64,000 bases of DNA, taken from positions 868,001 to 932,000 of the forward strand of contig NZ_CP054877.1 in the NCBI RefSeq assembly GCF_014706615.1, written 5' to 3'. How positions within the stretch are numbered: the first letter of the stretch is position 1; each line of letters begins with the position of its first letter. Position numbers and translations under genes: made by a program. Below are positions 17,937 through 27,477 of this stretch, piece by piece. Below the pieces are notes generated by a model. The model had not been told where the DNA came from, made no database searches, and worked only from the letters and a program-made list of their open reading frames with translations. The stretch is from Candidatus Vesicomyosocius sp. SY067_SCS001. Its GTDB lineage: Bacteria; Pseudomonadota; Gammaproteobacteria; PS1; Pseudothioglobaceae.

Positions 17937-19763
17937 ATGTCTGAAAATAAATCTGACCAAAAATCACCGTCCAAATTTGAACGTTTAGGATTATCTAATA
18001 CTATTTTAGATGTATTAGACTCTATTGGCTATGAAACTCCTTCCCCAATTCAAGAACAATGCATAACTCACTTATTAAATAACAAAGATATTATCGGGCA
18101 AGCCCAGACAGGAACAGGGAAAACAGCAGCATTCGTCCTCCCGTTACTTGACAAAATTAACTTAGACATTAATGCACCACAATTATTAATCTTAGCACCT
18201 ACCCGTGAACTTGCCATTCAAGTATCAGAAGCAGTACAAACCTATGCACAAGGTATGAAAGGTTTTCACGTATTACCTATTTACGGAGGGCAATCTTATG
18301 ATATTCAACTACGTCCTCTAAAACGTGGTGTACATGCTGTTGTTGGAACACCTGGTCGAGTAATGGATCATATTGAGAAAAAAACTTTAAAACTAGACAA
18401 TCTCAAATCCTTCGTACTAGATGAAGCCGATGAAATGCTTAAAATGGGATTTATTGACGATATTAAATGGATAATGAAACGCATTCCAGAACAACGACAA
18501 ATTGCCCTTTTTTCTGCTACTATGCCAAATGTTATCAAAAAGATAGCTAAACAATTTTTAAACCAACCAAAAATTATTAAAATAAAAACAAAGACAGAAA
18601 CAGCAACCACTATAACCCAAAAATACTGTATGGTTGGCGGCTTATCAAAAAAGCTAGAAGCATTAACTCGTATTCTTGAAGTGACCGTATTTGATGCAAT
18701 GATTATTTTTGTTCGAACCAAAACACTCACTGTAGAATTAACAGAAAAACTATCTGACCGGGGTTTTTCAGCAGATGCAATTAATGGAGATATTCAACAA
18801 AATCAAAGGGAACGTATTATTAATAACTACAAACAGGGAAAAATTGACATCCTAATTGCTACCGATATTGCTGCCCGTGGTTTAGATGTAGAACGCATTT
18901 CTCACGTGGTCAATTACGATATCCCTCAAGATGCTGAATCTTATGTACATCGTATTGGCAGAACAGGACGTGCAGGTCGAAAAGGTGAAGCGATTTTATT
19001 CGTATCAAACCGTGAAAGACGTATGCTTAGTACTATTGAACATGTTACTCGACAAAAAATAACCCCTATTGAACTACCTAGCGTAAAAATTATTAACGCC
19101 AAACGAATTGAAACATTCAAACAAAATATAATACAAACTATTAGCAATCAAAACTTAGAAATATTTAAAAAATTAGTCGGGGAATTCCAACAAGAAAATC
19201 CAAAGATTGAAATCTCACAAATTTCTTCTGCCTTGGCATATATTGCACAAGGCAATGAACCATTACTATTATCAGAGAAGGAGTCAAACTTTGTATCCAA
19301 TCAAACACCCAAAGAAAAAATAATAATCCCCATAAAAGCTAAGCCACTAAAAAAATTTCCGAAAATACCAATGTGTCGCTATAAAATTGAAGTGGGTAAT
19401 AATAATAATATTAAAATAAGTAATATTTTAAGTGCTATCGCAAATAAGATCAATATGGATAATGAATATATTGGATCAATTCAAATTTTTGATCATTTCT
19501 CAACTATTGACTTACCGGCTAAAATACCAAATGAAGTATTTGGAATTTTACAAAAAACTATAGTTTGTGGTAAACGCTTAAATATTGTAGAACTCACTGA
19601 AAAAAATAACAAAGATACAATTGTAGGACGAACAGAAAAACGTAACTTTAGTCCTGGGAAATTATCCAAGAGCAAAAACAATAACCAACGTAATAATAAA
19701 AACTATCACAGTAAAAACAAAAGATATGATAAACACAGTAGAAAACCAAGATTATCATATTAA
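17937..19763 (+). CDS. deaD: DEAD-box ATP-dependent RNA helicase DeaD/CsdA
   Basis: DeaD unwinds RNA during ribosome assembly and cold-adapted mRNA handling. The 608-residue product shows all core motifs: AQTGTGKTAA (I), PTRELA (Ia), TPGR, VLDEADEML (II), FSATMP (III), ARGLDVERI (V) and YVHRIGRTGRAGRKG (VI). The C-terminal third has a DbpA-like RNA-binding domain followed by a basic Asn/Lys/Arg-rich tail. A second family member, DbpA, is at 45 kb. It lies upstream of the cold-shock gene, and a palindrome covers its -10 region. Confidence 0.93.
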   Translation: MSENKSDQKSPSKFERLGLSNTILDVLDSIGYETPSPIQEQCITHLLNNKDIIGQAQTGTGKTAAFVLPLLDKINLDINAPQLLILAPTRELAIQVSEAVQTYAQGMKGFHVLPIYGGQSYDIQLRPLKRGVHAVVGTPGRVMDHIEKKTLKLDNLKSFVLDEADEMLKMGFIDDIKWIMKRIPEQRQIALFSATMPNVIKKIAKQFLNQPKIIKIKTKTETATTITQKYCMVGGLSKKLEALTRILEVTVFDAMIIFVRTKTLTVELTEKLSDRGFSADAINGDIQQNQRERIINNYKQGKIDILIATDIAARGLDVERISHVVNYDIPQDAESYVHRIGRTGRAGRKGEAILFVSNRERRMLSTIEHVTRQKITPIELPSVKIINAKRIETFKQNIIQTISNQNLEIFKKLVGEFQQENPKIEISQISSALAYIAQGNEPLLLSEKESNFVSNQTPKEKIIIPIKAKPLKKFPKIPMCRYKIEVGNNNNIKISNILSAIANKINMDNEYIGSIQIFDHFSTIDLPAKIPNEVFGILQKTIVCGKRLNIVELTEKNNKDTIVGRTEKRNFSPGKLSKSKNNNQRNNKNYHSKNKRYDKHSRKPRLSY

Positions 19764-20041
19764 GATTTAAAATGTAATGAAATTGACGCGTTTTTCCTAA
19801 TTTTAATTTAGTTTGAATTTATTAATGAGAATCTTTCTTTAAGCGTGTTTCATCTTTAGAATTAACTAAAATACTGTAATTATTACTGACACTGACATTA
19901 TACTTTATTTCAGAAGAAACAATCAAAGCTACTTATACATCATAATTATGACGCCATTAGTCATCACAATAAACCAAACGATGTTGAATTTTTACCACCC
20001 ACGATCACTTTCATCACTAGAATTTATCTTATCGCTATTAT

Positions 20042-20071
20042 TATATGAAATAATTAATTTTATTTCATATA
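20042..20071. repeat. Inverted repeat, 11-bp arms
   Basis: Arms tatatgaaata (20042-20052) and tatttcatata (20061-20071) are perfect complements; one further inner A-T pair is possible. It stands 22 bases before a second hairpin. Confidence 0.55.
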
Positions 20072-20093
20072 CGATCATTATTAGCTTTACAGC

Positions 20094-20120
20094 AACATGT
20101 CTTATCAAATAAGACATGTT
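20094..20120. repeat. Hairpin, 12-bp arms with 3-base loop
   Basis: Arms aacatgtcttat (20094-20105) and ataagacatgtt (20109-20120) pair perfectly around caa. Neither strand has a clear T tract after it, so it is not a typical terminator. Confidence 0.6.
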
Positions 20121-20577
20121 AAAAGATATCTTTATTCTCTATAATATATATTAATAATCATTGTATTATTCATTATACATATATTAACACTATAGAAAGT
20201 CCTAGGCTTTTAGTCTACTAAAATTAGTTAGACTTAAAACTTATTATTTAATATATTTTCTGATAAATTATATTAAATAAGTTATCAGATTAAATTTTTT
20301 AACTAAAAATCACAAACTTATTATGCGTTTTCACAAGAAAATAAAATATAAAACTTTAATAACCTGACAAATACTTATTTTGAATAAATATTATTCTATA
20401 ATAGCAAAAATATATGCTAAAATAAAAAGTGCTGTAAAGAATATGCTCATTATAAAAAATTAGTTTTGGGTTGCAGCTACTATTTATATCTATGTTGTTG
20501 ATTGATTCATTGTCGGTTTTCGTACTCTATAAAGGTGGTCTATTTTTTCGGTAATTTTTAACTTATAGGAGAACACA

Positions 20578-20781
20578 ATGTCTACAACAGGAAAAGTCAA
20601 ATGGTTTGACGCAAAAAAAGGGTTTGGTTTTATTGAACAAGAAAGTGGCGGAGACGTATTCGTTCACTTTCGCGCTATTCAAGGCGATGGCTATAAATCA
20701 TTAGAAGAAGGTCAAGAAGTGGAATTCGACTTAGAAGATGGTGAAAAAGGCCCACAAGCTGTTAATGTCTTTCCAAAGTAA
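20578..20781 (+). CDS. Cold-shock-domain protein (Csp family)
   Basis: The 67-residue protein is a single cold-shock domain that binds single-stranded RNA or DNA. The RNP1 motif KGFGFIEQ and RNP2 motif VFVHFRAI are intact. TAGGAG sits eight bases before the ATG, a strong ribosome-binding site. It is a stand-alone gene flanked by hairpin-rich spacers. Which E. coli paralogue it matches (CspA, CspE or other) cannot be decided from the sequence alone. Confidence 0.96.
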   Translation: MSTTGKVKWFDAKKGFGFIEQESGGDVFVHFRAIQGDGYKSLEEGQEVEFDLEDGEKGPQAVNVFPK

Positions 20782-20796
20782 ATTACTGCATATTTA

Positions 20797-20832
20797 AGTA
20801 GTAATCCCAGTTTAATCACTGGGATTACTACT
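20797..20832 (+). terminator. Hairpin terminator after the cold-shock gene
   Basis: A perfect 14-bp stem (20797-20810 with 20819-20832) encloses an 8-base loop 15 bases after the stop codon. The trailing sequence atttactg is only weakly T-rich, but position and strength fit a terminator or 3'-end stabiliser. Confidence 0.7.
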
Positions 20833-20847
20833 ATTTACTGTTACAAA

Positions 20848-20893
20848 CAACATATAATTATATGTTGACTATTTTAAATATTAAAATAGTCAA
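20848..20893. repeat. Two overlapping perfect inverted repeats
   Basis: A 20-bp palindrome (20848-20867, half-site caacatataa) shares three bases with a 13-bp-arm, 3-base-loop hairpin (20865-20893). They follow the cspA terminator and precede sbcB, and the two structures partly exclude each other. Confidence 0.6.
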
Positions 20894-20953
20894 AGATATT
20901 AATAATAAAAAATCAATATTGATACCTTATCTTAAAGATATTCGGAAATTAGA

Positions 20954-20959
20954 TATAAT
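20954..20959 (+). promoter_or_regulatory. Possible -10 element for sbcB
   Basis: TATAAT lies 72 bases before the sbcB ATG. No clear -35 accompanies it, so the call rests on the hexamer and its position. Confidence 0.3.
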
Positions 20960-21031
20960 AGACGATTTTTACTAAGATTAAAACATAAGAAATCTATTCG
21001 TAAACAACTAATACACTAAACTAGTGTACTT

Positions 21032-22453
21032 ATGAAAACATTTTATTGGTATGACTACGAAACTTTTGGAATTTCTCCCAAAATAGATAGAATCTCTCAA
21101 TTTGCTGGTATCAGGACTGATGAGAATTTTAACATTATAAATGAACAGATGTTTTACTGCAAACCCACCAATGATTGCTTACTATCACCTGAAACCTGTC
21201 TTATAACTGGTATTAGCCCACAATTATGTGAGCAAAAAGGAATGATTGAGCATAAATTTATTAGAAAAATTCATGCTCAACTTTCAACTCCAAATACCTG
21301 TATTGTAGGTTACAATTCAATTCGTTTTGATGATGAATTCACTCGTCACACATTGTATCGTAATTTTATAGACCCTTATACTTGGCATTGGAAAAATGGT
21401 AATACTCGCTGGGATATATTAGACGTTGTACGCTTATGTTATGCACTTAAAAAAGACACAAGCCTTAAATGGGTTTATGATGAACAAAATAAGGTAATAT
21501 TTAAATTAGATAAATTATCACTGGCTAATGACATTGAGCATACAAATGCACATAACGCTTTAGCTGATGTATATGCTACTATTGCAATAGCAAAAATCAT
21601 CAAAAAAACACAACCACAATTATTTGATTATGCATTTAGTTTAAGAAAGAAGAAAACAATTAAGGAAAAAATCAAACTATTTGAACCGATGTTATACACC
21701 TCAGGAATATATCCTACTACTCTTTCTTGTACACGTTTATCAGTTGCTCTTGCTTATCATTCATATCATGATCGAGTCTTTGTATTTAACCTTGATCAGG
21801 ATCCCTGTATTTTACTAGAACTTAACATTAAAAGACTTAAAACTCTAATGTTTACTAAAAATAATCAATCTGCATTATCAAAAGAAATGAAAGGACTACA
21901 AATTAAAGAACTAATTTTTAATAAAAGTCCAATGTTTATTCCTAATGTTTATAAACTTGAGTCAAGAATTATTAAACAATTGAAAATTGATATGAGTACT
22001 TGTCTTCAACGACTTGAATTTATTAAAGAAAATCAGATTGTAATTAGCAAAGTTGTACAAGATTTATACAGAAATGATCAACAACGTCCACAAAGTTCTG
22101 ATGTTGATCAAGCATTATATGATGATTTTATTAACGACAATAAAGATAAACATCTTTGCAATCAAATCCAAACTTTATCTACTAATAAATTAAAAAACTT
22201 TCATCCAAAATTTAAAGACGAGAGACTCTCAAAATTACTAATGCACTTCAAAGCTAGGAACTATCCAGACGTTCTAACTGAAAACGAAAAAGAAGAATGG
22301 TTCAAAACTGTACAAGAAAGAGTCCAAACAGGTATAAATGGATATATAACCATTGATGATTATCTAACACGAATTAACATAATCAGGAAACAACACCCAA
22401 ATCAAGAAAAATTATGGAAACAACTTGAAACTTATAGCAAGTCGTTCTTTTAG
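21032..22453 (+). CDS. sbcB: Exodeoxyribonuclease I
   Basis: ExoI degrades single-stranded DNA 3'-5' in recombination and mismatch repair. The 473-residue product starts with the DnaQ-like exonuclease motif YDYETFG (Asp8, Glu10), followed by GYNSIRFDDEF and HNALADVYATIAIA, completing the catalytic acidic set. The C-terminal SH3-like and helical regions are present and length is close to the E. coli enzyme (475). With nth it forms a small repair pair. Confidence 0.95.
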   Translation: MKTFYWYDYETFGISPKIDRISQFAGIRTDENFNIINEQMFYCKPTNDCLLSPETCLITGISPQLCEQKGMIEHKFIRKIHAQLSTPNTCIVGYNSIRFDDEFTRHTLYRNFIDPYTWHWKNGNTRWDILDVVRLCYALKKDTSLKWVYDEQNKVIFKLDKLSLANDIEHTNAHNALADVYATIAIAKIIKKTQPQLFDYAFSLRKKKTIKEKIKLFEPMLYTSGIYPTTLSCTRLSVALAYHSYHDRVFVFNLDQDPCILLELNIKRLKTLMFTKNNQSALSKEMKGLQIKELIFNKSPMFIPNVYKLESRIIKQLKIDMSTCLQRLEFIKENQIVISKVVQDLYRNDQQRPQSSDVDQALYDDFINDNKDKHLCNQIQTLSTNKLKNFHPKFKDERLSKLLMHFKARNYPDVLTENEKEEWFKTVQERVQTGINGYITIDDYLTRINIIRKQHPNQEKLWKQLETYSKSFF

Positions 22454-22481
22454 GGTATTTTCATTAGATTTAAATATAAGG

Positions 22482-22487
22482 TATAAT
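22482..22487 (+). promoter_or_regulatory. Probable -10 element for nth
   Basis: TATAAT lies 35 bases before the nth ATG. A TTTTCA at 22458-22463 stands 18 bases upstream as a weak -35. Confidence 0.4.
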
Positions 22488-22522
22488 GTTTAGCATTAAG
22501 AAAAAAAATAGGCAAAGAAAAA

Positions 22523-23155
22523 ATGAACGCCGAGACACGCACAAAGATATTTGGAAGGTTGCTTAAAAAGATACCAAATCCAACCACAGAATTAAACTAT
22601 TCAACACCATTTGAACTATTAGTGGCCGTAACATTGTCTGCCCAAGCAACCGATAAAAGTGTCAACAAGGTAACTGACAAATTATTTCCAATTGCCAATA
22701 CACCTAAAACTATTTCTAAACTAGGGGAAAATACACTTCGAGATACAATAAGAACTATTGGCTTATTTAACTCAAAAGCCAAACATATTATACAAGCTTG
22801 TAAAATTCTGATTGAAAAATACAACTCGAGCGTCCCAAAAACTCGTAAAGAACTAGAAGCACTACCTGGTGTTGGTCGTAAGACTGCTAATGTTGTTCTT
22901 AATACTGCCTTTGGCCATCCTACTATTGCAGTGGATACACATATTTATCGTGTAGCCAACCGCACTGCTATTGCAAGTGGTAAAACTGTATTAGAAGTAG
23001 AAAAAAAATTGGTTAAATTCATCCCTAATGAATACCGAGTACCTGCACACCATTTAATGATTCTACATGGACGTTATACCTGTAAAGCTCGATCTCCATT
23101 ATGCACAGAGTGTATCTTGCTTGATCTTTGTGAATACGAAGAAAAAAACTTATAA
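22523..23155 (+). CDS. nth: Endonuclease III
   Basis: Nth is a base-excision-repair glycosylase/lyase for oxidised pyrimidines. The 210-residue product keeps every key residue at E. coli-like positions: helix-hairpin-helix LPGVGRKTA with catalytic Lys120, Asp138, and the [4Fe-4S] ligands Cys187, Cys194, Cys197 and Cys203. The intact state contrasts with the eroded recG. It starts 69 bases after sbcB but has its own likely promoter. Confidence 0.97.
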   Translation: MNAETRTKIFGRLLKKIPNPTTELNYSTPFELLVAVTLSAQATDKSVNKVTDKLFPIANTPKTISKLGENTLRDTIRTIGLFNSKAKHIIQACKILIEKYNSSVPKTRKELEALPGVGRKTANVVLNTAFGHPTIAVDTHIYRVANRTAIASGKTVLEVEKKLVKFIPNEYRVPAHHLMILHGRYTCKARSPLCTECILLDLCEYEEKNL

Positions 23156-23671
23156 TTTTTTAAATATTCCATGTTCAAGATAGAACACAATAGCAAAAAT
23201 CTCTTAATCCTTAAACAAGCAGCGGTTCAACCAATTAGAAACTCAAATAACATAAATAATATTTACATGTGTAATCTACTTTTATCTTTTAAAAGATAGT
23301 TCTAAATTCACTAATTATAAATAAGCACTTAGTTTACTAAACTTCATCAAATTACCAATAACTATTTTTTTGTTTTAGACTAACAATCATTATAAAAATT
23401 TATAATCTAGTAATAAATAATCCTGATTATATTGACTTTACTTGAATCTTTTTATTTAGATAAAAAGCATCTACAGAAAACAAGATTTACAAAAAATAAG
23501 CTAAATTTTATCTATGTAAAAATTGATTAATCTAATTTATGCTTTTTCACTAACAAATGCCATTCAAAATAAAAGTTGGTTTTAGATTTTTACAAATGAG
23601 AAAAATCAGCTTATTGTTGATCTAGATAATTCATAAAATTAAATAAAATAAATCCTTTAACAAAAAAATTA
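23156..23671. other. 516-base convergent spacer between nth and hisH
   Basis: No gene is seen. It has a 16-bp palindrome (23283-23298, half-site tatctttt), but nothing that looks like a well-formed terminator for either flanking gene. Confidence 0.55.
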
Positions 23672-24286
23672 CTAAATTCGCCAATTGACAAAATTACTAA
23701 GTAACTGCAACCCATCATATTGTGATTTCTCAGGATGAAACTGTACTGCAAACAGTTTATCTTGAGCAATAGCACAAGTGAAATCAACTCCATAACTAGT
23801 CAACCCAGCAACTACATTGTTGCTATTTTGTTCTACATAGTAACTATGTACACTATAAAAACGTGTATTATCATCAATATTATGCCAAAGTGGATGTTCT
23901 ATTGTTTGTTTAACTGTATTCCAACCCATATGTGGTACTTTAAGATTATTAGAAAACTTTACAACATTACCTTCTACAATAGATAAGCCATCGGTACCCC
24001 CATTTTCCGCACTAAAATCAAATAAGAGTTGTAAACCTAAACAGATACCCAAAAATGGCTTCTCACTAACGCAATGCTTAATCACGTTAATTAATTTATA
24101 TTTTACCAATGCTTTTATACAAGCACCTATTGCTCCTTGACCTGGAAAAACAATGCGATCAGCCTCCATAATTAAATCAGTATTATTAGTTATAAATACA
24201 TTATCATTAGGAGCAACATATGTAAGTGCTTTTTTCACACTGCGTATGTTGCCCATACCATAATCAATAATTGCAATACTTTGCAC
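23672..24286 (-). CDS. hisH: Imidazole glycerol phosphate synthase amidotransferase subunit HisH
   Basis: HisH supplies ammonia to HisF in histidine synthesis. The 204-residue product has IDYGMGNIRSVKKAL at the start, GICLGLQLLFD with the nucleophilic Cys, and FHPEKSQ with the catalytic His-Glu pair. It follows hisB by six bases. The partner hisF is not adjacent and hisA is 28 kb away, so the histidine operon is broken up in this genome. Confidence 0.95.
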   Translation of the reverse strand: MQSIAIIDYGMGNIRSVKKALTYVAPNDNVFITNNTDLIMEADRIVFPGQGAIGACIKALVKYKLINVIKHCVSEKPFLGICLGLQLLFDFSAENGGTDGLSIVEGNVVKFSNNLKVPHMGWNTVKQTIEHPLWHNIDDNTRFYSVHSYYVEQNSNNVVAGLTSYGVDFTCAIAQDKLFAVQFHPEKSQYDGLQLLSNFVNWRI

Positions 24287-24292
24287 GAATAC

Positions 24293-24871
24293 TTAAAGTA
24301 ATCCTTTGGTTGAAGGAATACCTTCTTGACGTTCATCTTCTGTTATTGCCACACGTAATGCCCTGCCAAATGCTTTAAAGATGGTTTCAGCCTGATGATG
24401 GGAATTAATTCCTTTAATATTATCAATATGCAATGTAACTAAAGAATGATTAACAAATCCTTGAAAAAATTCTGAAATCAAGTCAACATCAAAGGTGCCA
24501 ATCATAGCACGTGTAAAACTTACATTCAAATTTAGACTAGGACGACCAGAAAGGTCCAATACAACTCGCGACAAAGATTCATCCAACGGCACGTAAGAAT
24601 GGCCATAACGTATAAGGCCTTTTTTATCACCTACTGCTTGAGCAAAGGCTTGTCCTAATGTAATACCAATATCTTCAACACTATGATGATCATCAATTTG
24701 TATATCACCATCGCATTTAATAGTTAAATCCATTAATCCATGCCGTGCAACTTGATCCAGCATGTGATCTAAAAATGGAACACCAGTATCTATACTTGCA
24801 TTACCCATCCCATATAAATTTAACTCAACAATAATGTCAGTTTCATTGGTTTTTCTAGATACTTTAATCAT
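24293..24871 (-). CDS. hisB: Imidazoleglycerol-phosphate dehydratase
   Basis: This enzyme dehydrates imidazole glycerol phosphate in histidine synthesis. The 192-residue protein is the monofunctional dehydratase, without the N-terminal phosphatase of E. coli HisB. The manganese-binding motifs [17 protein letters not shown] and the second set around [18 protein letters not shown] are present. It is upstream of hisH. A possible small membrane-protein gene ends 14 bases upstream. Confidence 0.95.
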   Translation of the reverse strand: MIKVSRKTNETDIIVELNLYGMGNASIDTGVPFLDHMLDQVARHGLMDLTIKCDGDIQIDDHHSVEDIGITLGQAFAQAVGDKKGLIRYGHSYVPLDESLSRVVLDLSGRPSLNLNVSFTRAMIGTFDVDLISEFFQGFVNHSLVTLHIDNIKGINSHHQAETIFKAFGRALRVAITEDERQEGIPSTKGLL

Positions 24872-24885
24872 ATTTATTCTGCAAA

Positions 24886-25026
24886 TTAAAATAATTCTTT
24901 ATTATAACTATTGACAAAAATAATTACCATAACAATATAAAGGGATAAAGCTAAAACAATTATAAAACTAATAATTTTGGTAATAACCAACATAATCAAA
25001 ATACCAATAACACTTGCATAAAACAA
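24886..25026 (-). CDS. Possible 46-residue membrane peptide between asd and hisB
   Basis: A 47-codon frame starts at TTG (25026), with AGGAG eight bases upstream, and ends 14 bases before hisB. The peptide is almost entirely hydrophobic (segments [16 protein letters not shown] and [17 protein letters not shown]) with a short polar C-terminus NSYNKELF, so one long or two short membrane helices are likely. I recognise no family. It could be a real small membrane protein of the asd-hisB-hisH run, or the surviving end of a larger decayed membrane gene; an in-frame TGA sits just upstream of the TTG. Confidence 0.45.
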   Translation of the reverse strand: MFYASVIGILIMLVITKIISFIIVLALSLYIVMVIIFVNSYNKELF

Positions 25027-25099
25027 TCAAATTACTCCTAAGGTATAAACAAAATAATTGGCAAAAACTTTTAATAAATAGTTTTTATGATATCAAGAT

Positions 25100-26122
25100 T
25101 TATAAATACTCCTCAACTAAAATTTCAGCAATCTGCACGGTATTAAGCGCCGCACCCTTACGAATATTATCAGAAACTACCCACAAATTTAGAGCTTTTT
25201 CATGAGAAATATCCTCACGAATACGGCCTACAAACGTATCATCATGATTAGTTGCCTCAACAAATGGCGTAGCATACCCACCATCTTCACGCTTATCCAT
25301 AACTGTCACACCCTTTGCTTCTGATAGAATCTTAGTAGCTTCAGCTGCAGTAATTTTTCTTCTAGTTTCAATATTAATTGCCTCGGAATGGCCATAAATA
25401 ACTGGCACACGAACTGCTGTTGGATTGACTAAGATAGTTTCATCTTCAAAAATCTTTTGAGTCTCCCATACCATTTTCATTTCTTCCCTGGTATAACCAT
25501 TGTCTTGAAAAACATCAATATGTGGAATAACATTAAACGCAATTTGCTTTGGATAAACCTTAATATCAATCTCTTGGCCATTTAATAATTTAACTGTTTG
25601 ATCTGTTAGTTCAGTAATTGCCTCCTTGCCAGAACCAGATACCGCCTGATAAGTAGCAACATTAATACGCTTAATCCCTACTGCATCATAGATCGGCTTA
25701 AGTGCTACTAACATTTGAATGGTTGAACAATTAGGATTCGAAATAATATTACGTTTTGTATAATCTATAATCGCATGAGGATTTACTTCTGGTATAACCA
25801 ATGGAATATCCTTATCACGGCGAAAATACGCCGTATTATCAATCACAATACACCCTGAATCAGCTGCAATTGGTGCATATTTTTTAGAAATACTACCTCC
25901 AGCTGAAAACAAACTAATTTGCACTTGTGAAAAATCAAAGTTATTTAAATCTTGCACCATCCAACTTTTACCCTGACAAAATACTTTTTTACCAGTAGAA
26001 TTAGCACTCGCTAAAGGATATAAACTATTAATTTGAAAATTTCGCTGTTCTAAAATAGAAAGAATCATCTCTCCCACTACACCTGTTGCACCAACAACAG
26101 CAACATCATACTTTTTATTCAT
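25100..26122 (-). CDS. asd: Aspartate-semialdehyde dehydrogenase
   Basis: Asd reduces aspartyl phosphate to the semialdehyde, feeding lysine, threonine, methionine and diaminopimelate synthesis. The 340-residue product has VVGATGVVGEMIL at the start, the catalytic SNPNCSTIQ with Cys132, and the conserved GSGKEAI and GHSEAI segments. Length is normal. hisB lies downstream beyond a 228-base spacer that may encode a small peptide. Confidence 0.96.
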   Translation of the reverse strand: MNKKYDVAVVGATGVVGEMILSILEQRNFQINSLYPLASANSTGKKVFCQGKSWMVQDLNNFDFSQVQISLFSAGGSISKKYAPIAADSGCIVIDNTAYFRRDKDIPLVIPEVNPHAIIDYTKRNIISNPNCSTIQMLVALKPIYDAVGIKRINVATYQAVSGSGKEAITELTDQTVKLLNGQEIDIKVYPKQIAFNVIPHIDVFQDNGYTREEMKMVWETQKIFEDETILVNPTAVRVPVIYGHSEAINIETRRKITAAEATKILSEAKGVTVMDKREDGGYATPFVEATNHDDTFVGRIREDISHEKALNLWVVSDNIRKGAALNTVQIAEILVEEYL

Positions 26123-26736
26123 AAAATTATAATTTATAAGTTATATAAATAGTATTATACTTGAGTTTTAATCAATATTTTATTCGTCAAAAGCAGGTTA
26201 TTTTTATTTTATCTCACTATTCAAGATAGTGAACTTTATATTTTGTCAATTTAAAAGACTTACTTTCATAAAAGGAAACTATGGTTACGCATCTAACATT
26301 AAAAATATTTTTGTTAAAGTTGAATTTGACACTAAGCAACTACATTGCTTTACAACTTTCCTGTATAAATATTATTTGACTAATGTTAATATAAATATAA
26401 ATTTTCCGCCAAAATCCAAAAAGAGATAACATTAAATATAATTAAAAATTAATACTTAGAACAGGGATATAACCATAAAAACATTAATAATACATAAGCA
26501 TAATGCTTATAAAAATCAACACTATGGAAATATAACAATTTCAATACTCCTTCATAATAAAACAAATACCAACATCAAAAAATCATTATGTATAGCATAC
26601 ATAAAATATGTTTTAGCCCCTATGCTAAAAACTAAAATAAACGAGTAGTATGACGATACACTAATAATAAATACCATTTAAATTTTTGATAAATTTAAAT
26701 AAATTTGATTTTAGTTCTTACTTTAAAACTTATTTT
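26123..26736. other. 614-base spacer between asd and the Nif3-like gene
   Basis: No recognised gene. It contains a 7-bp-arm hairpin (26214-26232) and a 33-codon frame with a fair ribosome-binding site on the plus strand (26281-26379). A promoter for asd should lie near 26123-26220. Confidence 0.5.
26281..26379 (+). CDS. Very tentative 32-residue hydrophobic peptide
   Basis: An ATG at 26281 preceded by AAGGA six bases upstream opens a short frame coding a hydrophobic peptide (KIFLLKLNLTLSNYIALQL core). No family is recognised, and chance frames of this size are common in AT-rich DNA. An overlapping GTG frame on the same strand competes with it. Confidence 0.15.
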   Translation: MVTHLTLKIFLLKLNLTLSNYIALQLSCINII

Positions 26737-27477
26737 TCATACGATATTATAAATATCAATAAATTGATATTTAACGTTAAATTTTTCACTCAAGTGTTGA
26801 CATAAGGCTTGCACTCCATAACGTTCAGTAGCATAATGACCCGCAGATATAAAAGCAATATTGTTCTCTTTGGCGATAGCTGGGGTTTGTTCTGATATTT
26901 CTCCAGTAATAAAACAATCAGCGCCAATATTAATTGCATGTTTAATATAGCTTTGAGCACCACCAGTACACCATGCAATTTTTTTAATTTGTTGGTTAAG
27001 ATTACCAAATACTAAAGGTATACGTTGTGTAATATCTTGTACTACTTGAGACATCTCAATAAGTGATAATTTAACTTCACCTTGCCAAACCAAAGTATCT
27101 CTAATAGGAGTTGGATTAACAATATTAAGATGCATTGCTAGTTGAATATTATTACCAACTATAAGGTGAGCATCCAAAGGAAGATGATAAGCAAATAGAT
27201 TAATATTTTTCTCTAGTAAAATCTTGATGCGATTTTTTTTAATGCCGGTAATTACTAAGCTTTCATTTTGCCAAAACAATCCATGATGAACAAATAGAGC
27301 GTCAGCTTTTTCATCAATTACTCTTTCAATTAAATCCTGATTAACACTAACACCAGCAATGATTTTTCTAATTTGTTGACGCCCTTCAATTTGCAAACCA
27401 TTTGGACAATAATCATCAAATATATCTACATCAAGATAATCATGACAATATTCAGATAGGATTTTATTATCAATCAT
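26737..27477 (-). CDS. Nif3-like dinuclear metal-centre protein (YbgI)
   Basis: The 246-residue product belongs to the NIF3/YbgI/DUF34 family, which forms a hexamer with a two-metal site. Proposed roles include GTP cyclohydrolase-like or metal-related activities, but function is unsettled. Metal ligands are visible in FVHHGLFW, YHLPLDAH and near ISAGHYATER. It abuts the hisC stop directly, ending the folB-folK-dsbA-thiD-hisC-nif3 run. Confidence 0.88.
   Translation of the reverse strand: MIDNKILSEYCHDYLDVDIFDDYCPNGLQIEGRQQIRKIIAGVSVNQDLIERVIDEKADALFVHHGLFWQNESLVITGIKKNRIKILLEKNINLFAYHLPLDAHLIVGNNIQLAMHLNIVNPTPIRDTLVWQGEVKLSLIEMSQVVQDITQRIPLVFGNLNQQIKKIAWCTGGAQSYIKHAINIGADCFITGEISEQTPAIAKENNIAFISAGHYATERYGVQALCQHLSEKFNVKYQFIDIYNIV

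Larger units (their letters stand above)
19764..20577. other. 814-base spacer upstream of the cold-shock gene
   Basis: No gene is seen. Two perfect hairpins lie close together at 20042-20071 and 20094-20120, and an imperfect one near 20211-20234. The last part before cspA should include its promoter and a long leader, but I cannot place the promoter with confidence. Confidence 0.6.

Noticed and set aside
26229-26429. 66-codon GTG frame in the asd-nif3 spacer
   Set aside because: It has no ribosome-binding site, no known domain and typical AT-rich noise composition; a shorter overlapping frame has a better site but is also weak.
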